From: Saccharopolyspora_D taberi
Lineage (GTDB): Bacteria > Actinomycetota > Actinomycetes > Mycobacteriales > Pseudonocardiaceae
Direction of reading: 5' to 3'
Length of the DNA: 64,000 nucleotides
Assembly: GCF_039534165.1 (NCBI RefSeq)
Contig: NZ_BAAAUX010000011.1
Location: 62,001-126,000, forward strand
The notes under the pieces: generated by a model
Databases searched by the model: none
Told to the model about the DNA's origin: nothing
The model's input: only the letters and a program-made list of their open reading frames with translations
In this document: positions 41,359 to 49,578 of the stretch, piece after piece
Numbering within the stretch: position 1 is the stretch's first letter
How the letters are laid out: every line of letters begins with the position of its first letter
Program-made: the position numbers and the translations under genes

Positions 41359-42897
41359 ATGGCCGCGGCCGACATCGACCCGGACCGCCACCGCGCGGTC
41401 CTGCTCGCCCTCGACGGCGTGCTCGCCGACACCGCCGCGGTGCACTCGGCCGCGTGGAAACGGCTGTTCGACCAGTACCTCGCGAACAGGGAGGAGGACC
41501 AGCGGCCGTTCGACGCCGACGACTACGCGCGCTACGTCGACGACCGGCCGCGGGCCGAGGGGGTGATCGACTTCCTGCGCTCGCGCGGGATCGAGCTGCC
41601 GCGCGGAACCCCGGACGACCGCACCGGCCAGGACACCGCGCTGGGCCTGGGAAAACTCAAGGAGCACTACTTCCGGGACGCGCTGGCGGCGGGCGGTGTC
41701 CGGGTGACCGACGGCGCGGTGGAGCTGCTCGACGCGCTGCGCGGCCGGAACGTGCGCACCGCCGTGCTGTCGGCGAGCCGAAACTGCGCGCTGGTGCTCG
41801 ACCACGCCAACCTCACCGACCGGTTCGACGCGCGCGTCGACGGGATCGTGGCCGACGAACTCGGGCTGCCGGGCGTCCCGGATCCCGCCACCCGGCTCGA
41901 AGCCGCCCGCAGGCTGGGGGTGGCGCCCGCCGAGGCGGTCGCGGTGGAAGGTTCGGCGGCGGGAGTGGAAGCCGCCGAGCGGGGCGGTTTCGGGATGGTC
42001 GTCGGCGTCGCGGTCGGCCGGGCGCCGGTCGTCGTGGACGCGTTGCGCAGGATCACCGTCGCGGGCGCCGAACCGGGTTCGCACCCGTTGCCGGAGATCC
42101 CCGACGCGTTGGAACACTGGAACGAGTTCGCTGCGCGGCTGCGCGCTGGCAGGCCCGTCCTGCTGCTGGACTTCGACGGGACGCTGGCGCCCATCCAGGA
42201 CACCCCGGACCGGGTCCGGCTGCCGTGGGGAACCCGGCGGGTGCTCCAGGAGCTCAGCGAGGTGTGCCCGGTCGCGGTGATCAGCGGGCGCGACCTCGAC
42301 GACGTGCGGCAGCGGGTCCGCGTGCACGGGCTCTGGTACGGCGGAAGCCACGGGTTCGAGATCGCCGGGCCGGACGACGAGTACTTCGCGCACCCGGCCG
42401 GGGAGGCGGCGCTGCCCGGGCTCGACGAGGCGCAGCAGCGGCTGTCGGCGGAGCTGGAGTCGGTGCCCGGCGTGCTGATCGACCGCAAGCGGTTCGCGCT
42501 CGCGGTGCACTACCGGCTGGTCCACCCCGACTCCGTCAGCCACGTCGTGTCGGTCGTGCACGAGATCGGTTCCGGCCTGCCGTCGCTGCGCACCGCGCCC
42601 GGCAGGCTCGTCGCCGAACTCCTGCCCGATGTCGACTGGGACAAGGGCCACGCCCTGCGGTGGCTGCTCGACCACCTCGCCGTACCGGACCCGCTGCCGC
42701 TCTACGCGGGCGACGACTTCACCGACGAGGCCGCGCTGCGCGCCGTCCGCGACAGCGGCGTGGGGGTCGTGGTGCGCAGCACCGAGCACGGCGACCGGGC
42801 CACGTGGGCGCACTACGCCGTGGAAGACACGCATTCGGTGAGCGCACTGCTCGGACGCGTCGCATCCTTGCTGCGAACGGTTGGAGGGCACCCTTGA
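41359..42897 (+). CDS. HAD-like domain fused to trehalose-6-phosphate phosphatase
   Basis: 512 aa. Residues 1-235 are a beta-phosphoglucomutase-like HAD domain, but the nucleophile of DxDG is replaced: 'LLALDGVLADT' has Ala17 where Asp is required (Asp19 remains), and the acidic loop reads 'VEGSAAGVEAA' instead of ED. Residues 260-512 are an intact OtsB domain with Asp271/Asp273 in 'LLLDFDGTLAPI', 'ISGRDLDDV', 'GSHGFEI' and 'YAGDDFTDEAAL'. It should make free trehalose from trehalose-6-phosphate, with a dead N-terminal HAD domain. M. tuberculosis Rv2006 (OtsB1), a DosR-regulon gene, has the same HAD-OtsB order. ATG at 41359; stop overlaps the USP start. Confidence 0.9.
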   Translation: MAAADIDPDRHRAVLLALDGVLADTAAVHSAAWKRLFDQYLANREEDQRPFDADDYARYVDDRPRAEGVIDFLRSRGIELPRGTPDDRTGQDTALGLGKLKEHYFRDALAAGGVRVTDGAVELLDALRGRNVRTAVLSASRNCALVLDHANLTDRFDARVDGIVADELGLPGVPDPATRLEAARRLGVAPAEAVAVEGSAAGVEAAERGGFGMVVGVAVGRAPVVVDALRRITVAGAEPGSHPLPEIPDALEHWNEFAARLRAGRPVLLLDFDGTLAPIQDTPDRVRLPWGTRRVLQELSEVCPVAVISGRDLDDVRQRVRVHGLWYGGSHGFEIAGPDDEYFAHPAGEAALPGLDEAQQRLSAELESVPGVLIDRKRFALAVHYRLVHPDSVSHVVSVVHEIGSGLPSLRTAPGRLVAELLPDVDWDKGHALRWLLDHLAVPDPLPLYAGDDFTDEAALRAVRDSGVGVVVRSTEHGDRATWAHYAVEDTHSVSALLGRVASLLRTVGGHP

Positions 42898-43313
42898 GCG
42901 ACTACACGATCGTGACGGGCATCGACGGTTCACCGGCTTCCAAAGCGGCGCTGCGGTGGGCGGTCTGGCACGCCGGGCTCACCGGCGGCAGCATCACCGC
43001 GCTGATGGCCTGGGACATGCCGCTGATCTACAACTGGCAGGCGCCCGGCCTGGAGGACATGGCCACGACCACCGCCCAGCGGCTCGCCGAGGTCATCCAC
43101 CAGACCGCGGGCGAGACGCAGGTGCCGATCCGCAAGGAGGTCGCGCAGGGGCATCCCGCACGGGCGCTGCTCGACGCCGCCGAGGAGACGCGGGCCGATC
43201 TGCTGGTGCTCGGGAACCGGGGGCACGGGGGTTTCACCGAGGCGCTGCTGGGGTCGGTCAGCCAGCACTGCGTGCAACACGCTCGGTGTCCCGTCGTGAT
43301 CGTGCGGGGTTGA
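42894..43313 (+). CDS. Universal stress protein (UspA family)
   Basis: 139-aa single-domain USP. 'IVTGIDGSPASKAALRWAV' at the N-terminus and the ATP-binding motif 'GNRGHGGFTEALLGSVS' (G-2x-G-9x-G-S type) are both present, so ATP binding is likely. The TTG at 42894 overlaps the OtsB stop and has GGAGG six bases upstream, which fixes the start. Coupled to a trehalose-phosphatase gene as in the Rv2005c/Rv2006 neighbourhood of the DosR regulon. Confidence 0.92.
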   Translation: MSDYTIVTGIDGSPASKAALRWAVWHAGLTGGSITALMAWDMPLIYNWQAPGLEDMATTTAQRLAEVIHQTAGETQVPIRKEVAQGHPARALLDAAEETRADLLVLGNRGHGGFTEALLGSVSQHCVQHARCPVVIVRG

Positions 43314-43413
43314 TCCGCTTTCAGTCGCGGGGCCGAGGGCATTCCAAGGCAGGTCCCGTATCCGGTCGGGGTCACCACGCTGCACCTGGGCGAACTGCTC
43401 CCGATCGCACTGG

Positions 43414-43560
43414 GTGTTCACCGATTTCGCCGCCATGGCACCGCAGTTGCAGGCGGCCGGGCTGATGACCGCCGAGGAGCGGGAACAGCTCGTCGGCGCG
43501 ATCGGTCCGGAGGAGTCGGTGCCCGCCGCGGGCGGTCCGGTTCCGCTGCCTACTCCTCCC
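43414..43560 (+). pseudogene. Possible gene remnant in the USP/hypothetical spacer
   Basis: In 43314-43549 a plus-strand frame reads 'FTDFAAMAPQLQAAGLMTAE' followed by 'EREQLVGAIGPEESVP', with helix-like composition and GC-rich third positions; an adjacent frame just upstream reads 'TTLHLGELLPIAL'. The two would join through a frameshift and no proper start or stop exists before the frame runs into the convergent gene. It may be a decayed C-terminus of an unknown protein, or chance. Confidence 0.25.
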
Positions 43561-44395
43561 CGGCGTAGCGGATTCCGGTGCGGCGCAACACAATCCACTG
43601 CTCGCCGGGACGGTCGACCACGACGGGGTACCAGCGCGGCTGCAACGCCGCGTACAGCTCCTCGCCCCGGTCGATCAGGGAACTCACCGCGGGTTCGCCC
43701 ACGACGATCAGCGCCGACCAGTCGACGTGCGCCATCAAGTAGTCCGCGGTGACTCCGAACTTCGTCTCCAGCAAGGTCGTCACGTCGTACCCGGTGTCCG
43801 GTCCGGACTGGATTTCGCTGACATCCGGGGCTTCGACGTCGTCGGTGGCGTACACCTCGTCGCCGTCCGGCTCGTCGCCGAACTCGTCGTCCTCTTCGTC
43901 GTCGAACTCGCCGCGCTGCTCGGCCCACACGTAGTCGTCGAGCTTGCCGATGCGCGACATCATGTCGAAGGCTTGGTCGTCGGTGAGGATCAGCGTCACC
44001 GTCCGGCCGTCGACCAGCGTGAACGTCAGCTCCGCCTCCGGCGTGCCGCTGGAGCCGGGTTCCGCCTCCACCTCGCCCGCGACCTCACCCACCACAGCCG
44101 TGTCCGCCGGGCTCTGGCTCCCCGCTCCCAGCGAGGGCAGGTTCGCCGCCATCTCCACCACGCACCGCGCCGCGGTCCAGAACGCTTCCTTGTCCCGGAA
44201 CTCCTTGCGGCTGCGGGTCAGCGTCCGGCCGAACCCCAGCGGCTCGACCCGGGCGTCCACCGTGCCGGTCCCGGTCCGGTTCTCCCAGATCGCGGTGACC
44301 GTGACGTGGTTCGCGAGCCGCCTGCGGTAGTTCTCGATGTGGCCTTCCCTGGCGAGTTCCCAGCCCCGCACGGTTTCGGGCCAAGCGTCGTTCAC
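43550..44395 (-). CDS. Hypothetical protein with acidic central linker
   Basis: 281 aa. N-terminal region 'WELAREGHIENYRRRLANHV' and 'TVTAIWENRTGTG' describe a charged alpha/beta domain; residues about 165-205 are strongly acidic ('GEFDDEEDDEFGDEPDGDE'); the C-terminal 70 residues form another small domain ending 'GEQWIVLRRTGIRYAGEE'. No signal peptide or membrane segment. GTG at 44395 has AAAGGAAA seven bases upstream, preferred over the longer frame. No family recognised; the acidic linker suggests a protein-protein interaction role. Confidence 0.7.
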   Translation of the reverse strand: MNDAWPETVRGWELAREGHIENYRRRLANHVTVTAIWENRTGTGTVDARVEPLGFGRTLTRSRKEFRDKEAFWTAARCVVEMAANLPSLGAGSQSPADTAVVGEVAGEVEAEPGSSGTPEAELTFTLVDGRTVTLILTDDQAFDMMSRIGKLDDYVWAEQRGEFDDEEDDEFGDEPDGDEVYATDDVEAPDVSEIQSGPDTGYDVTTLLETKFGVTADYLMAHVDWSALIVVGEPAVSSLIDRGEELYAALQPRWYPVVVDRPGEQWIVLRRTGIRYAGEE

Positions 44396-44485
44396 AGCGG
44401 GGTTTCCTTTCGGGGCGGTGCCGGTTTCCCACCTCGGACGCACCGCTCCCGCTGATCGTTCCCGCCCAAGATCACCCCGAGGCGG

Positions 44486-44926
44486 TCACTCCCGGACCGC
44501 GTGCTCGGGACCCGCGGTGCGAGCGACGCCGGGGCTGTTGGTGTGGAAGGTGAAACGCACCTTGCCCAGCCAGATCTGGTCACCGTCGGCCAGCCGCACG
44601 CGCTCCTCCGGCCGCCGGTTGACGAACGTCCCGTTCAGCGAGCCCCCGTCCACCAGGACGAAGCCCCGCTCCTGCCGGTGCAGCTCGGCGTGCGTCCGCG
44701 ACACCGTCATGTCGTCCAGCACGATGTCGCAGTCCCGGTGCCTGCCGATCGTGGTAACGGCCGACGAGATCATGAACGCGAGCCCCTTGTCCGGACCCCG
44801 GCTGACGACCAGCCAGGCGGGCTCGCCGACCGCCGACGCGAGCGGGGCCGGTTCCGGGCGCATCCGCGGGATCTCCGACACCGCGTCGGGGCTGAGCGGG
44901 GGCAGGGCGGGCAGCGTGTCGTTCAT
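44486..44926 (-). CDS. FHA-domain protein
   Basis: 146 aa. About 45 disordered residues precede one forkhead-associated domain with all signature elements: 'TTIGRHRDCDIVLDD', 'VSRTHAEL' and 'LVDGGSLNGTFVN'. FHA domains bind phosphothreonine, typically made by Ser/Thr protein kinases of the Pkn type. Overall size recalls GarA/OdhI, but the N-terminal ETTE phosphorylation motif of those proteins is not seen, so a link to 2-oxoglutarate metabolism is not supported. ATG at 44926 with GAGGAAAG upstream. It is the next gene after the DevS-like kinase on the same strand, across a repeat array. Confidence 0.88.
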   Translation of the reverse strand: MNDTLPALPPLSPDAVSEIPRMRPEPAPLASAVGEPAWLVVSRGPDKGLAFMISSAVTTIGRHRDCDIVLDDMTVSRTHAELHRQERGFVLVDGGSLNGTFVNRRPEERVRLADGDQIWLGKVRFTFHTNSPGVARTAGPEHAVRE

Positions 44927-45033
44927 CAATGGTTCTTTCCTCCGGTGGTGCTCGACCGCGTCGTGCGGCCAACAACGAGGTTGCCTGCCCCGGCGGGCAC
45001 CACAACCGGGTCATTGGTCCTGACTCCGCTTCG

Positions 45034-45216
45034 GCGCACTCCGGATCAGGTCGGCGCACCCCGAGTCCGCGCACCCCGGGTCAGGTCCGCGCACCCCGAG
45101 TCCACGCACTCCGAGTCAGGTCCGTCGCACTCCAAGTCCCGCACTCCGGGTCAGGTCCGCGCACCCCCAGGTCAAGTCAGGCGCACCCCGAGTCCGCGCA
45201 CCCCGCATCAGCGCAG
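45034..45216. repeat. Tandem array of GCGCACYCCGRGTC units
   Basis: Eleven degenerate copies of GCGCACYCC(G)RGTC, starting near 45034, 45054, 45069, 45089, 45104, 45125, 45139, 45159, 45181, 45196 and 45211. Spacing alternates mostly between 20 and 15 bp; the longer units add AGGTC. The array fills the space between the FHA gene and the stop of the DevS-like gene and just enters the latter. Confidence 0.8.
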
Positions 45217-46947
45217 CGGGGCCGACCACAGCAACCGGGTCCCGCCCTCCTCCCGCCGCCGCACCGTGCACCAGCCCCCGGCCTGCTCGGCCCGCTCCAC
45301 CAGGTTGCGCAGACCGCTGCGGGAGATCTCGTCGGGCAGGCCGACCCCGTCGTCGACCACCTCGACCAGCAGGTCCCGGTCGAACGCGACCGTCACCGCC
45401 AGCTCGGAGGCCCGCGCGTGCCGCAGGATGTTGCTCACCCCCTCCAGCACGACCGCCTCGGCGTGCTCGGCCAGCGCCTGCGGCAGCGAGTCCAGCGGCC
45501 CCGACATCCGCACCGTCGTCCGGATCGACGCGTCCCCGACCACCTCGGCGATCACCTGCTGCACCCGGGCCCGGAACCGGGCCGACCCCTCACCGCCGGT
45601 CTGCAGGTCGAAGATCGCCGCCCGGATGTCCTGGATGACGTCCTGCAGCTGGTCGACGTGCTCGGCCAGCCGGTCGGCCACCATCGGCGACCGCGCCCGG
45701 CGCTGGGTGCCCTGCATCCCCATGCCGATCGCGAACAGCCGCTGGATGACGTGGTCGTGCAGGTCCCGGCCGATCCGGTCCCGGTCGGCCAGCACGTCCA
45801 GCTCCCGCCGGTAGCGCTGCGCCTCGGCCCGCTCCAGCGCGAGCGCGGCCTGGTCGGCGAACGACGACACGACCTGCAGCTGGTGCCGGTCGAACGGGGT
45901 CCGGCCCTCGGCCCGCACCGCCAGCAGCACCCCGAACGTCGTCTCCCCGGCCAGCATCGGGACCACCAGCGCGGGCCCGAAGGTCACCCCGGGCTCGGCG
46001 GAGAGGTCCTGGGCCAGCGCCGGGGCGTTGCGCGGGGTCCGGTCGCGCAGCACCTGCCCGGCGGTCGACCCGGCGAGGGGGATCTTGCGGCCCGCCAGGT
46101 TCGCGATGTCGGTGCCCGCGCACACCGTGATGGTCAGCTCGTCGATCTCCTCGGGACCGGCCTCGGTGTCCTCGGGGACCGCGAGCATGGTGTAGTCGGC
46201 GCCGATGAGCTCCAGCGCCCGCTCGGCGATCAGCTGCAGGGCGTCGGCGGTGTCGGTCCCGGCCAGCAGCGCGGCGGTGATCTCGCCGCCCGCGTCGAGC
46301 CAGCGCTCCCGCAGGCGCACCTCCTCGAACAGGCGGGCGTTCTCGACCGCGATGCCCGCCGCCCCGGCCAGCGCCAGCAACAGCACCTCGTCGTCCTCGG
46401 TGAAGCCGCCCCCGCCGCGCTTCTCGGCCAGGTAGAGCCGCCCGAAGGTCTCCTGCCGGGCCCGGATCGGCACCCCGAGGAAGCTGTGCATCGGCGGGTG
46501 GTGCGGCGGGAAGCCCGCCGACGCCGGATGCGTGGAGATGTCGTCCAGCCGCAGCGGCTTGCCCTCCTCGATGACCACGCCCAGCACGCCCCGGCCGGTC
46601 GGCAGCGGCCCGATCCGCCTGCGGGTCCGCTCGTCGATGCCCTCGAAGATGAACCGGGTGAGCGTGCCGTCCTCGCCCAGCACGCCGACCGCGCCGTAGC
46701 GCGCGTCGACGAGGTCGATGGCGACGTGCACGATCCGTCGAAGCGTCGCGTCGAGTTCCAGCCCGGACGAGATGGCCAGCACCGCCTCCAGCAGACCGTC
46801 CATCCGGTCCCGGATGCCTGCGATCTCCTCGATGCGTTCCTGGACCTGTGCGAGCAGCTCCTTGAGCCGCACCCGCGACCAGGCGCCCGCCATCGGCCTT
46901 CCCGGATTCGCGACACGTCCGGGTTCCGGTGAGTCCCCCCTGCCCAC
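45208..46947 (-). CDS. DevS/DosS-like GAF-GAF histidine kinase
   Basis: 579-aa soluble kinase. After a helical N-terminus ('RLKELLAQVQERIEEIAGIR') come two GAF domains (about 60-210 and 225-375), a HisKA_3 domain with His397 ('IGRDLHDHVIQRLFAIGM') and an HATPase domain ('LEGVSNILRHA', 'DDGVGLPDE', 'SGLRNLVERAEQAGG'). The first GAF contains 'GFPPHHPPMHSFLGVPI', matching the region that supplies the proximal heme His in DevS/DosT, so heme-based O2, NO or CO sensing is likely. GTG at 46947 lacks a strong ribosome site; an ATG at 46893 is an alternative. It is 39 nt downstream of the DevR-like regulator. Confidence 0.88.
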   Translation of the reverse strand: MGRGDSPEPGRVANPGRPMAGAWSRVRLKELLAQVQERIEEIAGIRDRMDGLLEAVLAISSGLELDATLRRIVHVAIDLVDARYGAVGVLGEDGTLTRFIFEGIDERTRRRIGPLPTGRGVLGVVIEEGKPLRLDDISTHPASAGFPPHHPPMHSFLGVPIRARQETFGRLYLAEKRGGGGFTEDDEVLLLALAGAAGIAVENARLFEEVRLRERWLDAGGEITAALLAGTDTADALQLIAERALELIGADYTMLAVPEDTEAGPEEIDELTITVCAGTDIANLAGRKIPLAGSTAGQVLRDRTPRNAPALAQDLSAEPGVTFGPALVVPMLAGETTFGVLLAVRAEGRTPFDRHQLQVVSSFADQAALALERAEAQRYRRELDVLADRDRIGRDLHDHVIQRLFAIGMGMQGTQRRARSPMVADRLAEHVDQLQDVIQDIRAAIFDLQTGGEGSARFRARVQQVIAEVVGDASIRTTVRMSGPLDSLPQALAEHAEAVVLEGVSNILRHARASELAVTVAFDRDLLVEVVDDGVGLPDEISRSGLRNLVERAEQAGGWCTVRRREEGGTRLLWSAPLR

Positions 46948-46986
46948 CCGTCCACTGTCGCACGGTGCCCGCCACCGGGCAGGTGC

Positions 46987-47643
46987 TCACGGCCGGTCGC
47001 GGTAGCGCAGCCGGGTGGCCAGCACCGCGGCCTGGGTGCGCCGCTCCACGCCGAGCTTGGCCAGCAGCCGGGAGACGTAGTTCTTCACCGTCTTCTCCGC
47101 CAGGAACATGCGTTCGGCGATCTGCCGGTTGGACAGGCCCTGCTGGATGAGGTCGAGCAGCACCCGCTCCTGACCGGTCAGCCCGGACAGCACCTCGGGG
47201 CTGCCGAGCTTGGCCCGCAGCTGGTCCACCAGCGCCGCGGTGCCGCGCTCGCCGAGCAGGGACTGCCCGGCCCCGACCGTGCGCACCGCAGAGGCCAGTT
47301 CCATCCCCTTGATGTTCTTGACCACGTAGCCGCTGGCCCCGGCCAGGATCGCGTCCAGCATCGCCTGCTCGTCCACGAACGAGGTGAGCATCAGGCAGTG
47401 CAGGTCGGGCAGCCGCGAACGCAGTTCCCGGCACAGCTCGACGCCATTGCCGTCCGGCAGCCGCACGTCCAGCACCGCCACGTCCGGCCGCTGCGCGGGA
47501 ACCCGCGCCAGCGCCTCCCCGGCCGTCGACGCCTGCCCCACCACCTGCAGGTCGGGTTCGGAGTCGAGCAGCTCGGCCAGGCCCACCCGCACGACCTCGT
47601 GGTCGTCGACCAGGAAGACCGTGGTCACGTCCGTTCCGGGCAC
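46987..47643 (-). CDS. DevR/DosR-like response regulator
   Basis: 218-aa NarL-type regulator. Receiver: 'FLVDDHEVVRVGL', phosphoacceptor Asp59 ('VAVLDVRLPDGNG'), Thr87 ('LMLTSF'), Lys109 in 'GYVVKNIKGMEL'. The C-terminal helix-turn-helix reads 'GLSNRQIAERMFLAEKTVKN' and 'YVSRLLAKLGVERRTQAAVL', nearly the DosR pattern. Partner of the adjacent DevS-like kinase and presumed controller of the nitroreductase, OtsB and USP genes 4-6 kb away. GTG at 47643 or GTG at 47628; the latter gives a DevR-like N-terminus. Confidence 0.9.
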   Translation of the reverse strand: MPGTDVTTVFLVDDHEVVRVGLAELLDSEPDLQVVGQASTAGEALARVPAQRPDVAVLDVRLPDGNGVELCRELRSRLPDLHCLMLTSFVDEQAMLDAILAGASGYVVKNIKGMELASAVRTVGAGQSLLGERGTAALVDQLRAKLGSPEVLSGLTGQERVLLDLIQQGLSNRQIAERMFLAEKTVKNYVSRLLAKLGVERRTQAAVLATRLRYRDRP

Positions 47644-47750
47644 GGGCTTCAGAGTACGAGCAGGGCCGGTGTCCTTCGAGATGTCTTAGGTCCTCGGCCG
47701 GCGCGCGCGTTCGATCCCACCGCGCTGCCAAGGGGAATCGCGCCCCTGGT

Positions 47751-48923
47751 TCAGAGCGTGAGGCCCGCGCGCTGGGCGACTTTGGTCAGCGTCGGGTTGC
47801 TTCGCTTGTGGAGCGAGATGAGGACCCGGATCAGTTCCTGGCTCGTCGGGTGCACTTTGGCCATCTGCGGTGCCGCGTCCCAGGCTGCGGCGAGCGAGTC
47901 CAGCGCTCCGCCGCGGTCGCGCAGAGCAAGTTTCGCCCGCGCCAGGTTCAGGTGGTGCGGGGCCACTCTCGTCGCCGGGAGGTGGTGCGGGCGCCGCGCG
48001 AGTTCTTCACCGACTCGCAACGCGTCTCGGTGCTTTTCCAAGTCCACAGAGGTCGCCACGACGTGCGTCGCGGTGTTCTCCGGGCCGAAGGTGATGCCGC
48101 CGAGGTCGACGTCCTCGGGCAGCCCCTCGGCCGCTTTCCAGGCCGCCGCCGCGTGCCGTTCGGCTTCGGCGCGGTCTCCCATTCGCCCGGCCAGGGTCAT
48201 GCCGCGCAGGTGCAGCACGCCGAGGCCGAGCGCCCGCTGCCTGCCCGCCATCGACGATTCCGCCCGGACGATCGCGCGGTCCACCACGGTCAGCCCGCCC
48301 TCGAAATCACCCGAGTTCAGAAATGTTCCCGCTTCGTCCCGGGAAGCCACCGCAGCGGTGAACGGATTCGCGCGTTCGGCGGCCAGCCGCTGTTTCACCA
48401 CCGCGAGTTCGGCCAGATCCGTCCACCGGTGCCGGGCGGCGATCCAATAGACGGAACTGTATATGTCGGACACCACGGACCAGGAATCCGGAGCAGCCGA
48501 CTGGTGCGCCTGGTTGGTGGCCGCACCGAGCAGTCGGGGTAATTTCTCCAGAACTCCGGACAGATCGGCCGCGGCGCGCAGCCGGAACAGTTCCCCGACC
48601 TGCCCCAGAACTTCTCCTGGATTTTCCGGCGGCTCTCCCGGCAGGTCGAACCGCCGGATCGCCGCGCGCAATTCCTGCAACCGGGATTCGCCGTCGTGGC
48701 GCACCCGGGCCCGCCCGAGCACCTCGTCGAGCGTGATGCCCATGGCCCTGGCGAGCGCCGCGGCGACCCCGTGGCTGAGCGTGCGCTCCCCCACCTCGAT
48801 CTTGCTCAGCAGGGAGACGGACACGCCCGCCTCGCGCGCGAGCCCGACCTGGCTGATGGCGCGCGCCTTGCGGAGGATCGCGACGTTCCTCCCCGGCCCA
48901 GGTGTCTCAACCGAGCTGCTCAT
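47751..48923 (-). CDS. XRE-family regulator with TPR-like C-terminus
   Basis: 390 aa. Residues 15-70 are a Cro/CI helix-turn-helix ('ISQVGLAREAGVSVSLLSKI' then 'EVGERTLSHGVAAALARAMG'). The remaining 310 residues are helical repeats resembling TPRs ('RHAAAAWKAAEGLPED', 'NLARAKLALRDRGGALDSLA'), the architecture of many actinomycete pathway regulators that bind a peptide or small molecule. ATG at 48923 has GGAGGA nine bases upstream; the longer frame is rejected. It diverges from a small Cys-rich gene across a spacer holding a perfect palindrome. Confidence 0.85.
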   Translation of the reverse strand: MSSSVETPGPGRNVAILRKARAISQVGLAREAGVSVSLLSKIEVGERTLSHGVAAALARAMGITLDEVLGRARVRHDGESRLQELRAAIRRFDLPGEPPENPGEVLGQVGELFRLRAAADLSGVLEKLPRLLGAATNQAHQSAAPDSWSVVSDIYSSVYWIAARHRWTDLAELAVVKQRLAAERANPFTAAVASRDEAGTFLNSGDFEGGLTVVDRAIVRAESSMAGRQRALGLGVLHLRGMTLAGRMGDRAEAERHAAAAWKAAEGLPEDVDLGGITFGPENTATHVVATSVDLEKHRDALRVGEELARRPHHLPATRVAPHHLNLARAKLALRDRGGALDSLAAAWDAAPQMAKVHPTSQELIRVLISLHKRSNPTLTKVAQRAGLTL

Positions 48924-49031
48924 GAGCTTAGGTCCTCCGGTAGCGATGTCCCGGCGAATCATCGTCGCAAAGCTGCGGTCATCTGCTAACCCATTGTGCA
49001 AGAAATGTGCAAACTCGGTGATCCGCCATGT

Positions 49032-49044
49032 TGTTCACTGAACA
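49032..49044. promoter_or_regulatory. TGTTCA-C-TGAACA palindrome
   Basis: Perfect 13-bp palindrome between the divergent XRE regulator and Cys-rich gene. TGTTCACT occurs again at 49087-49094, 55 bp on. A direct repeat TGTGCAA-GAAA-TGTGCAA lies just upstream near 48996-49013. Together these look like sites for the XRE protein. Confidence 0.5.
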
Positions 49045-49119
49045 GGGGACGCGCCGGACGAGCACCGACCGACCCGATCCGGAAAATGTTCACTCAAATG
49101 GAGCAGAGGAAGCGCGGTG

Positions 49120-49464
49120 ATGTGCCGAACACCGATCCGGTGCAAATCGATTCCCGCGATGAGAGCACCCGAAGAACTGCCGGGAATGCGCCGGAAGGAG
49201 CAGCGGACCGCGGTTCGATCGGACTTCTTCGTCGAATCCGACGAGGAGGAACCCGGCGCCGCGATCATCAGCGACACCTGGACCGACCACGCGGGAACAG
49301 TGCACGAACGGCGGCCGGGTGGCGAAAACACGACAAGGTGCGGTCTGCACATCGGTCCGCGAAAACATGTCCGGTGCGTGCGCGCGTGCCGCACGTGCGT
49401 GGAGGAGAACCTGCGCGACTTCGGCCTGGCGCACCGCTGCTCCCCCGCGTGCTGCCGGCCCTGA
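49120..49464 (+). CDS. Cysteine-rich small protein, unknown function
   Basis: 114 aa. The N-terminal half is charged ('RSDFFVESDEEEPGAAI'); the C-terminal 50 residues carry eight of the ten cysteines (the other two are at 'MCRTPIRCK'), including 'RCGLHIGPRKHVRCVRACRT', 'TCVEENLRDFG' and a final 'HRCSPACC'. This spacing could bind zinc or form disulfides; no signal peptide is visible. ATG at 49120 has GAGGAAG about 7 bases upstream (a GTG at 49117 overlaps it). Third-position GC bias supports coding. No family recognised. Divergent to the XRE regulator, which may control it. Confidence 0.6.
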   Translation: MCRTPIRCKSIPAMRAPEELPGMRRKEQRTAVRSDFFVESDEEEPGAAIISDTWTDHAGTVHERRPGGENTTRCGLHIGPRKHVRCVRACRTCVEENLRDFGLAHRCSPACCRP

Positions 49465-49578
49465 GACGCCGGTCGGGCGAGTGGCGGCCCCCCGAACTCC
49501 GCTCGCCCGGCCGGTTTCCACCCCGGATCGCCGATCACCCCGGAGGTCGGCCGGGAAACCGGTCCGCGCAGGAACCGG

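Noticed and set aside
47644..47750. DosR-type box upstream of the DevR-like gene (GGAC-containing stretch)
   Set aside because: Only scattered GGAC half-sites; no symmetric match to the TTSGGGACTWWAGTCCCSAA consensus.
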